From the NCBI GenBank assembly GCA_003956705.1, contig QZCP01000058.1, forward strand, positions 139,619 through 203,618: DNA of 64,000 nucleotides. Direction: 5' to 3'. Below, in pieces: positions 1 through 12,892 of this stretch. The position numbers were made by a program, and so were the translations under genes. Origin of the DNA: Brevipalpus yothersi. Taxonomy: Eukaryota; Arthropoda; Arachnida; Trombidiformes; Tenuipalpidae. The first letter of the stretch is position 1, and the number at the start of each line of letters is the position of its first letter. The notes under the pieces were generated by a model that made no database searches, was not told where the DNA came from, and worked only from the letters and a program-made list of their open reading frames with translations.

Positions 1-674
1 AAATGAGCAGTCGATTGGATTCTGTGAGAGGCTGATAATTGTTGCCTTCCACTATTGAAAAGCTGGTTTGATCTATCCACCAACACACGGGATGATCAAA
101 TTGAAGGGAAAAGCAAATTTGTCTACACTCATGAACCGATGAACATGTAATGACATGAATCAACACATAAAATTCAGCGAAACTCTATGATTGGTTATTA
201 TTTTTCCATCTCTCTGTGAGTGAAAGTTATCGCAAAATTTCTCTTTAACCTCACCAACACACCCTCGAGCGTAGAAAAAGCGTTTCTCTTCGTTCTTTGA
301 TCTAATTTCACAGACATGACATCGAGTGGTGATAAAAGTTGGATGTTTCGCAAGCCAAGTCAGATCTAGTTCTTAGATGTGTAGCGACCGAGGTTTCATG
401 TCAAGGAGTGGACAGCAAACTGTTTACTCTTTGGGAGCTTGTGTCACAGACGAAGAACGAAGTGTTTCCTTCCGCCTCCCTTGACCTCGCAGCACCTCCT
501 CACACCTCCCCACACCTTCCTACACCTCCCCACACACACATCCCCACACCTCCTCATCTCCGCACATCTCTCGACAGTCGATATATAAGGCTCGCGCGCG
601 CAATTGTCTGAGTCTTCGGTGTTTGCTTCTTGATTGTCTGTTCACACACATACACGTCTGTGGTCTTTGGGACG
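1..674 (+). promoter_or_regulatory. upstream region and core promoter of smg
   Basis: No convincing gene lies here. A TATA box (TATATAAG, about 582-589) sits about 90 bases before the Smaug start codon. Directly upstream, about 495-565, is a C-rich run of imperfect CACCTCCNCACA repeats that could bind CACCC-box zinc-finger factors; that role is inference. An open frame at 339-611 crosses this repeat and the TATA box and is probably chance. Confidence 0.55.
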
Positions 675-1311
675 ATGCGCGGCAATGAGACCCTCTCGAC
701 TGGTCCTCACTCATTAGTATCTTGGCGATCAGCTTTACCCATGGATAGAAACATTACCTCCAAGCCTTGGGCTGTTAGTGCCAACAGTGTCAACTATTAC
801 AACGAGCCGGGTTCGGGCATGAAAGACGTCCACTCATGGCTGAAAAGTTTGCGTCTCCATAAGTACTCTGAGTTGTTTTCGTCCATGAATTACCATCAAA
901 TGATGTCCTTGACAGAGGACGAACTAGAATCTAAAGGTGTGACCAAAGGTGCGCGCCACAAGATCATCCTCAACATCACTAAACTCAAGAATCGAGTCAA
1001 CAATCTGAAAGCTTTGGAACAAAGTCTTGGTGACGAGGGTCCTCAATATGTTCGACAGGCTCTGAATGAGCTCAAAGCACTTCTCACCACTCCAATCAGA
1101 GCCTACAATGCCGATGGTGACCCTAACAACAATCTTTCGAGTGCTAATATGGTACCTCAAACTGGAGTTGCATCACTGGATAGCCTTGGCCAGCCCGGTG
1201 ACCTATCTGTGACCACATACTCACCCTTCTGTGACTTCTCCTCCAATTTGCTGGACGAAGATGACCTGCCTGGCCATATAACTCATGTTCTTAGTAAGAG
1301 TAAGTACCAAC

Positions 1312-1345
<34 letters not shown>

Positions 1346-2943
1346 NCCACTTGACCAACTTATTCTTCCTCTCTCTCTCATGTGATGGAGGTGATCAGCA
1401 CTTTCACTGAACTTTCAATGTTTGGATGTTGAATAAATTAGACTAATCAGGATTTGAATGAAAGTGAGAGGGGGAGAGAGAGTGAAAGTTTGAGCCAGAA
1501 TTGACCTTCCAAATCGAATAAGTTTGGTGAATTATTTCTCTTCCGTCTCCTCTGGACTATGGTTGGCTGGCAGCTGGTGGCTGGTGTCTAATAACTTTCA
1601 ATCCACTTGTTCAGCGATAGATTTGTCCTCCATTGGAACCTGGAAGCGTTCACTAAGCACTGTGTCTCAACTCGTTTCGAGTGCTTCCCCTTTTCTGCTT
1701 CTGACATTCGTTGACCTCCATCAACTATCTTTTCTGTTGATCCTGAATATGTGATCGAGTGTCCCACAAAAGTGAACTTATAGCCTCTTTTCAACCCGCC
1801 GCCACCTCCTGCCACCTCCCGCAACCTTGTTTCGCGAACACTTTCTCCCGCCTCAAACTCTTCCTGCACTTGACAATCGATGACCTCAGTCGATCAGCCT
1901 CCGGACTCATCTCGAACTTGACCTTCAGCCCCTGCTTCCTAGTTTAACAATGTTGATTGTTGACGATTACCTTTCTTCCATCCACAGTTTGTTCCATCAT
2001 ACTGGCAAATCCTCATTTGGACGACGAATGTCTCAGAATGTATGCTGGATGTGCTGAACGATGTCTTTCTCATGAGGTTAGTTCCGATTCGACCTATTTC
2101 ATAGCGCTCATTCGGTTGAACTTTAAATCCAGGAATAAAGGATCACATCGTTATCCAGACTGATTAAAGCAAACTTCGATCCGACATTATCTGATAATTT
2201 TTTACTCTCTCCTCTTAGGCCTTCACAGTGAATCAAAAGCAGCAGCTATGCATGTATAAACAGCAAGTGGAAGCTCTTAGGTGTTCATCAAATGGCCGTC
2301 GACAAGCAAACGCTAGACAACCCAGGAAGTTAGTTGATATTTTTCAGATTCATTCGATTTGATTATCTCCTACTTAATTTTAAACACTTATTCTTTGTTT
2401 GCCATACTTTTTTTTCAGTTGGGGCACTTCAAATCCTTTTCATGAGAATAGTGCGAATCTTATTCGTGCTTTGGTATCCTCTGGACAGTTTTCAAATCAA
2501 GATAACTTGCTCCTATCCAATTTGAATGTTAATCGTAGGTCCAAGCTTACAGGGGGGAACTTAGGTGTATCAGCTCTTTGCAATTGTAAAAATGCTCCAA
2601 AATTCGATCTCTCTAACCCAGGCTTTCCTGGTATGGAACGAGAACTTGTTCGTGCTAGAAATTCTCACAATGTGAGTTGTTCACTTTTCACTGTCTCTAC
2701 TGATTTGCTAATAGAAATTTTTTTTCATATTTCCAGACCAGGAGCTCTCCTCATCCGTATTTTAATCGGACTGTTCAAACTAAAAACTCATCTTCATCCC
2801 CACGACACATCCCCAGTTCTGGTCAATTTATGAGTAGTGTTTTAGCTGGAAAAGAATTGGATCCGGTTACCTACAATGATAGTTATCTAGAAAGTCTATG
2901 CATAAGAATGACTGAGAAAGTTATTGGTGGAGTAATTGGCTAA
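675..2943 (+). CDS. smg: Smaug (SAMD4-type) RNA-binding translational repressor
   Basis: Five exons join in frame: 675-1299, 1988-2076, 2219-2328, 2419-2671 and 2737-2943, giving about 427 residues. A SAM domain at about residues 50-112 contains the basic GARHKI helix that reads stem-loop recognition elements in Smaug/Vts1 proteins. It is followed by a PHAT-like helical segment (LPGHITHVLSK, DDECLRMYAGCAERCLSHE) and the conserved C-terminal LESLC.RMTE motif, all matching the SAMD4 layout. Family members recruit deadenylase and repress bound mRNAs in the cytoplasm. Two donors are possible at the end of exon 1 (before 1294 or 1300); the second keeps the VLSKIC alignment with SAMD4 and is preferred. 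The start is the first ATG after the TATA box. The protein is shorter than fly Smaug and lacks its long N-terminal extension. Intron 1 carries a (TC)n tract with one undetermined base. Confidence 0.9.
1315..1346. repeat. (TC)n microsatellite in smg intron 1
   Basis: An uninterrupted TC dinucleotide run ends in a single N at 1346, probably a collapsed or unresolved repeat. It lies just after the exon 1 donor and could act as a pyrimidine-rich intronic element. Confidence 0.9.
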
Positions 2944-3770
2944 TTATTTTTTCAAATTGTTGCCCCTTTGTCGCTCTGTTGATGAAACTCTGCGTCTGAT
3001 TGCTGCATTCCAATTTACCGACGAACATAGTGAGGTTTACTCTGCCAACTGGAAACCCGGTGACAAGACCATCAGCCTCATGTTGAGAAGTCAAAGTCTT
3101 ACTTTGACTTTGAAAATGGGTTAATTTAGGTTCTGTTTTCTGGTTAATAGGCATTGTATCATCTCACAACATGTAGTAGAACTGTAAAATGAGCCCTTTT
3201 ATTTTACCTTGAGATAAATTTGATTCACTTGTGCTAAACTTCAATTCTTCCAAATAATAAAAAAATTGTTAGAGGCGCGTTTGCTTCCAATCGTAATTTT
3301 GCCATCTGAAAGACTGTTAGGCTACAATGAATTAAGGGTTGATCTTGGGTGAACTCACTCTTATGTGTAAAGAGAGATCGAGATCGAGGTTACATTAATT
3401 CTTCTTATTATCAGTTGCCAATTTCAATTTGACAGCTACCGGTCTTGACTCGAGACTCTCGAGTAAGAGATGTCCAAATGATCGCAACTTGAGATTCGCA
3501 AGAATCAAATTGCCAATACTGTAGATGGCTCTGTAAAGTGATAGAGGGCGCTTGTGAAAGACAAAGCAAAACAACTGCTTAGCTTAAGCTGGGCAGCTAG
3601 CTGCTTAGTTGCTAGAAAGCTTTAAAAATTTACCAATTTTTGATCATTAGATTGCTCTAAATTTGCTATTAATTGAATAGTAATCGTTAAATTGAGGTTT
3701 GCGATGTATCAGTGAAATCATCATGGACCTCATAATGTGTTGCAAGTGATTGCAAACTCTCGCCAAGAGG
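2944..3770. other. intergenic region between smg and the scribbler homologue
   Basis: AT-rich sequence with smg 3' UTR (AATAAT-type signals near 3255) and the presumed 5' region of the next gene. No coding exon was recognised. Confidence 0.5.
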
Positions 3771-6700
3771 ATGAGTGGAAAAGGAGCAAAGGTAAGAGAC
3801 ACTTGATGTAATGCCATTGTGCACGTTTTTTCATTCCTTGATTTGAATGTTGATTGTAATTGATACATTCAATGTAAATTTATGAATCAATTTAGCTTTT
3901 GAAATGATTGCCCTATCTATCTGGGGAAGGTATAATCTAGTGTCATTCATGCAATTGTGTAGTAACTCAGTTATACCAGTTATATCGAGTCAGCACTCTG
4001 TTCTATGCTTGACAGTTGCATAGCCCAATTTTTTATGACTCGTATATTATTAAATGTTTGACATCAGATTGATTTTCAGCTCACCTAACACATTGGAATG
4101 TTGATGAGTTTGCAAGCAATCTGGTACACCTCATCTTTGAAGCTTTGTCTTTCATCCTCTCTGTTAACGCATTATTTTTCTTTTTGACAGGTCGACTCTC
4201 CTACCCCTTCACCACGCTCTCTTGCAATGAAAAATGTATCTACTTGCACAAGCGTTGGAACAGTAACAGAACCAGATTGTCTGGGGCCTTGTGAACCTGG
4301 AACGAGTGTTACATTAGAGGGTATCGTTTGGCAAGAGACTGAAGGAGGTAAGATTATTATCAACATTGTCTGTCTCACCCCCTGATTGGAATAAGGGATC
4401 AGTCTTGGGTCGAACTAATGCTTGATTTTTTCCAATATTGTCATGTTCACATTGGTGGAGATTTTTGTTACTTCTCTTCATAATTCATTTTTTCTTACCT
4501 CTAGGAGTTCTTGTAGTTAATGTTACGTGGCGAGGTAAAACGTATGTAGGTACATTACTCGACTGTACAAAGCATGATTGGGCTCCACCGCGATTCTGTG
4601 AATCTCCGACAAGCGACATTGAGCTGAAAGCGAACAAAGTCAGTCGTACAAAGAGGAATCGTAGCTCAGCTGTTGACACCTCTCTTGATCTCCGCAATGT
4701 ACCTAGCAAACTTCGAAATGGTAAAGGTAGAAGAACGGCTAACTCAGGTTTTACTGTTCCAGCTAGCCCTGTTAAAAGTGAAGCTTCCCCAACTGTTAAC
4801 AGCAAACGAAAAACTCGCTTGGATCTGGAATTCAGTCCCATCTCAGACTCAAATAAAAACGCAAAAAAGAATCGTTCTCAATCTCGAAATACACCCACTC
4901 CAGGAACACCAACTAGTGACAGTCCCTCTCCACAATCATCTTTTAATGCATGGATAGAGTGTCCTGAGCCTAATTGTAACAAAAAATACAAGCATATCAG
5001 TGGTCTCAAATATCATCAAAAAGCTCATCGACGGACAGCAAATGATTCTTCAGCCGAATTTTACAAGCCTGATGCAGACATGATGGAAACAGAATCTCAA
5101 AGAGAATCTGTCCCTACATCAGATGGTGAAGAAGCACATCAAGAAGACGCTAGTGTTCCTCCTAGCCCGTCTTTCAAATTCGTACTCAAAAGTAAACTTG
5201 GTGTGGTAGACTCATCCTTACCCAACAGTATTGAAGCTTCTATCGGTTCATTCGAACCAGATCCATCTTCCTCATTTGAAAATACTAGCGATGGCAAAGA
5301 TGAGCCAGATTCTGAAGAAAATTCTGAGCCATCAAAAAATAGCAATGGGCTATTGTTCTCGTCATCTCATGCTCATCAATCTCATGGAAGTGGAGCCATA
5401 TCATCCACGGATTCTGGCGTTTCACAGGCCTCTACCTCAGGAAAAGTTTCCACAACCAGTGGAAATTCATCAAATCATAGTGCCACATTCCTAGTCCCTG
5501 CATCTTCACAAATCTCTTCGATTCCTCCATCGAGTAATGCAAAAATTTCGAGCTCAATCGCTTCTCGAGCTCAAGAAAAAAGCAAAACCAGAGGAGATAA
5601 GTGCTACAGTGGTGATAAATTTTACAAAGTAACTCCAGGTCCCTCTGGATTGTCCATATCTGTCAGCCCTCTTTTGTCAAATAATAACAGTTCTTCTCCA
5701 AAACGCTCGTCTTCCACCTTGGATTCGTCTCTTTCGAAATCTGAGAAGCAGCTAGATCCAGGCAATGTGAAACATAAAAAGCATCAGAAGCACAAGAAAA
5801 AGAAGAAAGATAAAGATAAGGATCGAGATCGAGACCGAGAAAAGGAGAAAAAAGGCTCCTCTAGTGCTTCTCCTCCAGGTGAGTCTTTTATATATATTGT
5901 ATCTGTGGTGTTCAGGCAAGCATTTTGAAACATACTAGATCACATCGTCTTGAGAACTGACCAACGCTCTGATAAGATTATCTTTTACATCATTATTGTA
6001 TCTATTGTTTTTTCTTGAAAATCATGTTTTCCAAGAGCCTATTATTCTCTTAGTCAAGCTCATTGACTTGCTTTACTCATGATCACTAAGATTCACGAAA
6101 ATGAGAATCTCATCATCTTATGACGAACTAATGAATGTTTTCCATCTCTGTATAGGAACAAACAAATCGCTTTCTCTGTGTTTCAACGTTAGAAATTCAA
6201 ATGAAGAAGAATCTCCTGATCCTGTGGAAAAGGATGTAAACTCCAATTCTGAACTACCCCCTTCTGAAGGACCAGCACCTTCAAATAACGTTCCACTTGA
6301 CACCGTAGATGTCCTAAAGGATAAAACTTCTGAGTCTCCGATGGACGGCTCTTTGGAAGATTCAACTGCCAAGAGAGACACTGAAATCCTTAATCGGGAC
6401 CCTTTCGAAAGTGTTCAAAGTCCAGCTTATTCAGATATATCCGATGCAAATGATAATGAGGTTGAAATCAAACCTGTCTCAAACAAAGACGATATTTCGG
6501 AGAGCTCATGCGTTGCTGCAATGGATCTACCAAATTTCCCCAGATCATCTGGATTTGGAATGTATCCCTTCTTCAATCAACCTTCGTTCGTGTCATCCGA
6601 TCAACATTCCAACCAAGAGCCCTTGGAGAAAACAAGAATCTCGTGAGTATAGAGATGGACATAGCCTACATCATTTGGATATTTCATTTTAACTGTTCTT

Positions 6701-8629
6701 TTCAATTTCTGAATTTCAAGGAATCAACCATCAGAATCCTCAAATCAACCTATATCTCAAAATTTCTACCAACAAAACCAGCTCCAGGAACAAAGGAAAA
6801 CCCCTCCAAGCAACTCTTCATTAGGGGCAACATTAGTTTCTCAACCACCATGTTCAAAAACACCGTCGTCTTTAGAAATTAAAAGAAGCGAAGCTAGCCT
6901 GACCAACTGTGCAAGTGTGACAATGGAAAAAAGTAGTTCTCCCACCAGTGATGGGATTTCAACGGAGTCACAAACGAATCATCGAGAAGTACCTTCGAGC
7001 CAACCCAACTTCCCTTCACAACCTCCCTATCAATATTCTCCCTATTCATTCATTCAAGGATTATGCATGGAGCCCTCTTATATGCATCCTATGAATGTGG
7101 AGCAAAGATATAGCAAAATGGGCGAGGATAGGCTTCAAAGGGAGATGGGCTCGAAACATTTGAATAACGCTGCAAAAACACAATCTTTGGCTCCCAAAAA
7201 GCCAGAAAGTCCCTCTGAGCCGAGCCAACAGTCCTCAGTATCTTCGAAAAATGTTTTTTCACACTTTGATCCCTCAACACAAAGGAATTCCTCTTCTGGA
7301 AGTGAAAAAGTCTTCGTTGACCTCAACAAAGAAATGACCGAACTTCCTGCAGGCCTAGCATCTCGCTTTCCGAGCAAAATGAATCTCAATATATCGTCTC
7401 AAAGTCATCACGGCATAACTCGACCTGGTTTTTCTGGCCTATCTTTCGACAATTTATTTGATAAATCAAAGCTAGAGCAGAAAAATTTCTCATCCGTTGA
7501 TCTTGAAAAGATCGGTAATGAATCTCAGAACAAAGTTTCCTTAACAGGGCCACCTCCTTTAAGGCGTGATGATTTGACTCCTCCACGTGATTCTAAGGCT
7601 GATCAGATTAGAAATCTATCTTCAGTTGTTGATCCTTCGTTAGCCCCTAAACTCTCTCCAATATGCACACAAAGCTCTGTGATGTCTTCTTCCTCTGACC
7701 CCGCCTCGTCGATTTCTAGTCCAAAGTTTTCGGTTAATCTTCCCCCTATTATTCCCTCTTCGTCTTCGAACCATCCCATCTCAACCAATGTGAAAGATTC
7801 TCATAGAAGAGACAAAAATACTGACGAAAATGATCGAAAAACAAAATTCAAAGAAGAAGGTGTGAAGCCAACCATGGAGACCACAGGTCCACCACCTCCT
7901 CCAACTAATAGCTACTATCTTCCTCCCCAATATTTGCAACATTCTGTGCACTCTTTCGCTCATATGCCTTTTGAGCATGGTCCCTCCTTGTTCAGACCGG
8001 GTCATCTGAGCTCTCCTGTCTTATCGAATCCCTATGGTCCTCCTTCTCCTTACCTGCATCCTTCCTCCTTACCTCAACTAAGGTATCATCTCGGGCCTTC
8101 TTCTTCTGGCCCTGTTGACCTACCAAGTAGGCATCCGAGCTCAGCCCCTCCACCGACTGATATAGGGAGCAAAGCTTCTGAACCCCCAAAATCAATGGAT
8201 ATTTTACAGCAAGTTTCCCAACATTATCAAAGCCATCATAAGATTCATGAGCTACATGATAGAGCAATCACATCTCCGTCTGTCCCCAAAAGTGCTTCAC
8301 CCAATATATCTTCCAATGGGCCTCGTGGTCTGCCCCCTCTAAAAACTCCGGCATCTGACGACGGCCCTCAAATAGATGGGAAAAGTGATCTCAGCCGTTC
8401 TCCACCTCCACAAAGACATCTGCACACTCATCACCATACGCATGTAGGATATCCTGGGATGCCCATGTATGATCCTTACAGAGGTTTGTTATTTAATCAA
8501 ATATTCATCAAATTTTTTCATGCTTTAACAGTTCCCAGCCAACTCATTCACTTTATTTCCCTTTTTTCCTCAGCTATAATAGCTAGTCAGCATGCAGCTA
8601 CTGGCATCAATCCATTCGTACCGAAATGA
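3771..8629 (+). CDS. sbb: Scribbler/brakeless (ZNF608/ZNF609-type) zinc-finger transcriptional co-regulator
   Basis: Exons join in frame at 4191-4347, 4505-5878, 6156-6642, 6721-8483 and 8574-8629. A candidate first exon at 3771-3791 (MSGKGAK) has a GTAAG donor in matching phase 0, but it is less certain. The family hallmark spans the first splice junctions: CTSVGTVTEPDCLGPCEPG, then VNVTWRGKTYVGTLLDC and HDWAPPRFCESPTSD. One C2H2 finger follows (C-x4-C-x12-H-x3-4-H, near 4965-5030). The rest is long, Ser/Pro-rich and disordered, with a Lys/Asp/Arg block near 5770-5850 (KHKKHQKHKKKKK), as in ZNF609. Fly scribbler and vertebrate ZNF609 are nuclear co-regulators; function here is by homology. 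The C-terminus ends at TGA 8627-8629, with AATAAA at 8807-8812. The N-terminus is much shorter than in vertebrates, so upstream exons may have been missed. Confidence 0.88.
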
Positions 8630-9426
8630 TTCAACTTTGGATAATTGGGGAAACATCACGATCTCTTGGATCAAATTTTTCTGAACTGCCTTTCATTTTC
8701 TTGATTGACACTCAAATGTTGCATGCTGAGCATATTTTTCAGCATGAATTCTGTGATTTCTTCTCTTTTTTTATCCATAACCTTTTTCACAACACCCCTA
8801 CTGTAAAATAAAAAGCTGAATTAATGAATTGAGTAAATATTGAATTATCTGCCTCATTCGCTTCTGAAAACTTTTTTGACTTGAACCACTACTGTATATC
8901 CTCTGCTTTTAACTGTTTGGTTGTATCCATCGTAAACTTTTGAGATAGCATTAAGTTTTCACATAAACAGATGTATAGACATCGGATGAGCTTAAGTAGG
9001 AATTAACATGATCAGCTTTTAGACAAGGAACAATTCGAATCTAGGTAAGCAATCTGAGCCCTATTTTTACCTTAAATTCCAGAAAAACTACTATAAGAAA
9101 TACCAATCAATCCTCTCCTTCTCGTTCCTCAAAGAAATGAAGAGATTCCATCAATAACTGTTAGTACAGTTGTTATTCAAACGAAGATCTAGCACCATCG
9201 ATGCTTGCAACTCGATGGCTAATCACTTGAACGGATTGTTCGTTCATTATCGCTTTGGATTGGTGGAGGGAAAAAATAATTAGGAGTAAAACGAATTAAT
9301 AGACACCTCAGTGAAGGCATAATTCATATCCATACGTTGAAAATTAGAGAATTGGAAAGAAGAAGGAATTGTACAATAATTAATTGAGTTAAGAAAGTTC
9401 TTTGTGTTGGAATAAATTCAGATTTG
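8630..9426. other. 3' UTR of scribbler homologue and intergenic sequence
   Basis: Contains the AATAAA polyadenylation signal at 8807-8812. The remainder is AT-rich with no recognisable gene. Confidence 0.5.
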
Positions 9427-10715
9427 CATGTTTTTATTGAGGCGGCGCAGTGATGATGTCATGTTTATCAACAGAGTTGTGAAAGTTTTGAAAGTTTGAT
9501 GGATCGTCTCAATTCAGTTGATCGTTGTTCATTTAAAGAGTGATGAATCCTCATAGGCAACCAGAATACTGCTCAGTGGTCTCAAAAGTCTTGTTAGGGA
9601 TGCAAAATCATCTTGAATGGAAAGGATAAATCATGGCTAAGTCCCTCAATTCTTCGATTGGAGAGAGTACTGGCTCACGTGAGTTTCGATACCTTTCATC
9701 AGCGAAACAAATTGATAATTTTCTTGCATTCTCTGATCCCAAACCTTTTCAGACTGTGGGAGGAGGTGCTTTTTCAAACCACAAAAATTCGATCTTTGTA
9801 AAGATTGATCTAACCCTGATTAACGGTTCAGACTTGAAGTCAAAAGAAAAGATCTTTTTTGCTGATCTGAAGAGGATCGACGCATCTTGATCTTGAAAAA
9901 TAATATTATCAAATAAGGAATGAGTTCTAGATAAGTAGAAGAATGCAATCACTCTCTACATTATCCACATTGTCCCAAGAAATCAACGAAAAATGTCTTG
10001 AAGTGTTATCATGAAGTGGGTAGAAGTTCTCAGAGGAAAGGGAAGATTCAGCGACTCGTTCTCCAGTTCTCAAGATAGGGGCTTGTCTCCATCTTCTTCT
10101 ACCTAATATCTTATAACTTGAGTATTTATATCAAATGGGAGTTGAAATATGTTGATCATAAAGAACCTCTTCTAGATTCCGAAAAATTTTGGCCTTGTAA
10201 AGTTTCCTCAATTAAGAGCTTTAGATTGTTCCTTATCCTTGATTGGCTACAGGAACGATTGAATGATCTGCCGAAATCAAAAGGATACTGAAGATAACGA
10301 GATTAGAATCGTTGAGAACCAGGTATTCTTCCACAGAGATCATGATAGAGGTTCAGTGATGAGACTTTTCCCAGTTAGAATTGTTAGTAATTGTGATAGA
10401 TCTTTAGCTCAAGTAGCAGCGAGCTTTTGTCAAAGAGCATAGAAATGAAAGGCAGAGAGATGAATGAAGAGGTATGAGCAGGAAATGAATCGATCCTATT
10501 TTTGTGTCCCATGATGAAAGTTCAATAACTAACCAAAGAAACTCGAGCCCGGCAGCAGCTAGAATAGAAAGTATCGCAGAATGCAACAAAGGCTCATATG
10601 GTTGTAAAACTCAATTCAACTTTTGGTTACTGAACAGCGTCAAAGTTTGCCAATTTTCAAGTTAAAAGATGATCTCATCCAGGCTGTTCATGATAATCAT
10701 CTTCATTCGTCCCAG
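9427..10715 (+). pseudogene. degenerate duplicate of the DHX8/Prp22 5' region
   Basis: Aligned by eye, this stretch is collinear with the antisense of the intact DHX8 gene at about 42898-41150. Matching landmarks are the 5' flank (GAGGCGGCGCAGT at 9440, against the same string upstream of DHX8), the start region (GTGGTCTCAAAAGTCTTGT at about 9577), GTTAGAATTGTTAGTAATTG (about 10375) and GTCAAAGTTTGCCAATTTTC (about 10650). In-frame stops and indels abound, for example a TAA soon after the copied start, so no protein can be made. The middle, matching the RS-rich and S1 region, is shortened by a few hundred bases. Because the non-transcribed 5' flank is copied, this is a DNA-level duplication and not a retrocopy. 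Similarity ends just before the Walker A region. Confidence 0.85.
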
Positions 10716-11698
10716 TGAGGGTTACTTTGTATAAGTTGAAGTTAAAGTTGAAAACTGAAGAATAATAATGGAAAGTTACCACGATCGATCCCATATCGTT
10801 TCTGGAATAGGCCTAATATCTTCCAAATTTCTCATATCTAAAAGATTGGGCGAATGAAAGAAGAAGCGTTTTCGAGTACCTTGGTACAGCGAGCCAGAAA
10901 AGCTCAGTAGATCATAAATATCGAGAGCTAAAAGAGATAAAACTACTATTATTTCTTTCCTGATTTTTTTTCATGACTTGTTCGTGGTATTTTTCGTTCT
11001 GATCGGGATACCCTCTCTCACTGTCAATAAATTGTTTTCATTCCATAAGGCATATTCTCGCTCATTGCTTGACTCTGAAATCGACCTTTTGAGTTTGAAA
11101 ATTCGTCTCCTCTTAATGCTATCACCTTTCTTCGATGAGGGTAAAGTTCAACAACCTCTATCAATTCATTTTCCGATGATCTGCGCGATGCTGCAACGTA
11201 GCCAGTTGATCAGAATAAGTAATTACTTTGACTGTAAACTATGTCACTTTCCAAAAATCGATTCAGGAGGCAAGGTTAGGGCTGTTTTGAGTACAATACT
11301 CGTTTATGGTAATAAGTGGTAGGTGAGGTGAGTGAGAAGTTTGGTCACTAACCTCAAGACCGACTTAGAACATCGACCACATGATGTGAATGGGTTAGTG
11401 GGACATGGATAAAAACATTGAAAGAAATAGCGAGTTTGTTTAATAATATAACATGATAGAACGGCAACCAGACCGGGATCCAGCGAAATTGTTGGGATGG
11501 TTAGCTTCCAGCTGGGGAGAGAATGATTATCGGATCTGTTCAGCGAGAGTGAGTTGTGTTCGGCAGTCGAAAGTTTTACAGCATTCGTTTTCTTTTGCCC
11601 ACTCTGGGCTCATAGCAGAAATTGCTGTACTGGTCCATCAGTTGATAATGTTCAGGAATTTCGTTTTATCATGATTTTTTCGATTCGACAGTACAAGA
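10716..11698. other. intergenic region upstream of the serine protease
   Basis: No homology recognised. An open frame at 10978-11322 starts without an ATG and resembles no known family. Presumed promoter of the downstream protease. Confidence 0.4.
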
Positions 11699-12550
11699 AT
11701 GGAATTGAGATTTGTGTTTTTCACAATTATTTTGTGCTCGAGTACAAATTTTTTGATCAAAAGTGAGCCTAGAAGGCCCACAGGTTGTGGCAAACAGCTT
11801 ATTCCGCGCAATTCACGTGTTGTTTCCGGAAACGATTCCTACGCTGGTGAGTTCCCATGGACAGTTTCGGTGCGTCGAAATGGTGATCACCATTGTGGAG
11901 GGGTCATAATTGCAAAAAAGTGGATACTAACAGCAGCTCATTGTGTTTACAATCGAGCTCCATCGAGCTTTCTGGTACGGATAGGTGAATTTCATCTTTA
12001 TCGCCAAGACTTTCACTCTCGAGATTACTTAGTGGAGAAAATAATTGTGCATGGTGATTATAGTGGTATTTTCAAATCACAATCGATCAACAATGCGGAT
12101 ATAGCTCTTCTAAAAACTCGCTCAGACATCCGTTTCAACGAATATGCCTGGCCAGTCTGTGTCCCTTCTTCAGATGTGAGTTTAACTGGACAAGATGCAA
12201 TTGTAGTTGGATGGGGCAAAAAAAGTGAAAAAAGCGAGGCTTATAGCGACGTTCTTCAGAAAGCCCGATTGTCCATAATCGACAACAATATTTGTCGAGA
12301 TTGGTACAAAGCAGCTGGACGCATGATTCCAATTCATGATCATATAATTTGTGCAGGATATCAAGGAGGTGGCCGAGATGCATGCCATGGTGACTCTGGT
12401 GGACCACTACTTTACAAATTGGCTGATCACTGGGCAGTAATTGGTGTGGTCAGCACTGGAATAGGCTGTGCTCGTCCTCTTTTACCAGGCCTTTATTCGC
12501 GCGTTTCTTCCTACATAGATTGGATTAGCCGCTACCTGACTGAACAATGA
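11699..12550 (+). CDS. secreted trypsin-like S1A serine protease
   Basis: Intronless 283-residue pre-proenzyme. Residues 1-22 are a hydrophobic signal peptide. A short propeptide ends at Arg40, giving the activation junction SR/VVSG. The triad is His81 (TAAHC), Asp134 (NADIALL) and Ser233 (GDSGGP). Asp227, six residues before the Ser, predicts cleavage after Lys/Arg. Cysteine 30 in the propeptide may stay disulphide-linked to the catalytic domain, as in chymotrypsinogen and clotting-type proteases. No clip domain is visible. All catalytic residues are present, so it should be active; whether it is digestive, developmental or haemolymph cannot be told from sequence. Confidence 0.92.
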   Translation: MELRFVFFTIILCSSTNFLIKSEPRRPTGCGKQLIPRNSRVVSGNDSYAGEFPWTVSVRRNGDHHCGGVIIAKKWILTAAHCVYNRAPSSFLVRIGEFHLYRQDFHSRDYLVEKIIVHGDYSGIFKSQSINNADIALLKTRSDIRFNEYAWPVCVPSSDVSLTGQDAIVVGWGKKSEKSEAYSDVLQKARLSIIDNNICRDWYKAAGRMIPIHDHIICAGYQGGGRDACHGDSGGPLLYKLADHWAVIGVVSTGIGCARPLLPGLYSRVSSYIDWISRYLTEQ

Positions 12551-12871
12551 TTTTTTTCGATTTTCGATAAATTGAATCCGAAGCGAATTGTGGACAGAAG
12601 CGATATTTTCCGAATTTTCTCCACTCATTTCAGGAGCGTTAGTCTGAGAAATGTCTCCATCATAGAGGGTGAGACGGTAAAACTATGAAAAATTGAATCA
12701 AAGACCCGACTGAGATTTCTCATGAAATGTCTCATAATTATCAGTCATCCTTAAAATAGGGTTTAATTGATCAATGGAGGAGAGTGGTGAATATGAATCA
12801 TGGAACGTTTGCATATGAAGACTGTAACTCTCAATTGTCAGCCTGAGCTACTCACAAGCAATGCGCAAGGA

Positions 12872-12892
12872 AGAGAGAGAGAGAGAGAGATG
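12872..12892. repeat. short (GA)n tract
   Basis: A GA run lies about 200 bases upstream of the BAP31 start codon. In arthropods such tracts can be GAGA-factor sites; that is only a possibility here. Confidence 0.7.

Noticed and set aside
339..611. 90-codon frame upstream of smg
   Set aside because: It runs through the CACC repeat and TATA box and resembles no protein.
10978..11322. 114-codon frame upstream of the protease
   Set aside because: No ATG start, no family pattern, and no splice sites joining it to the protease.
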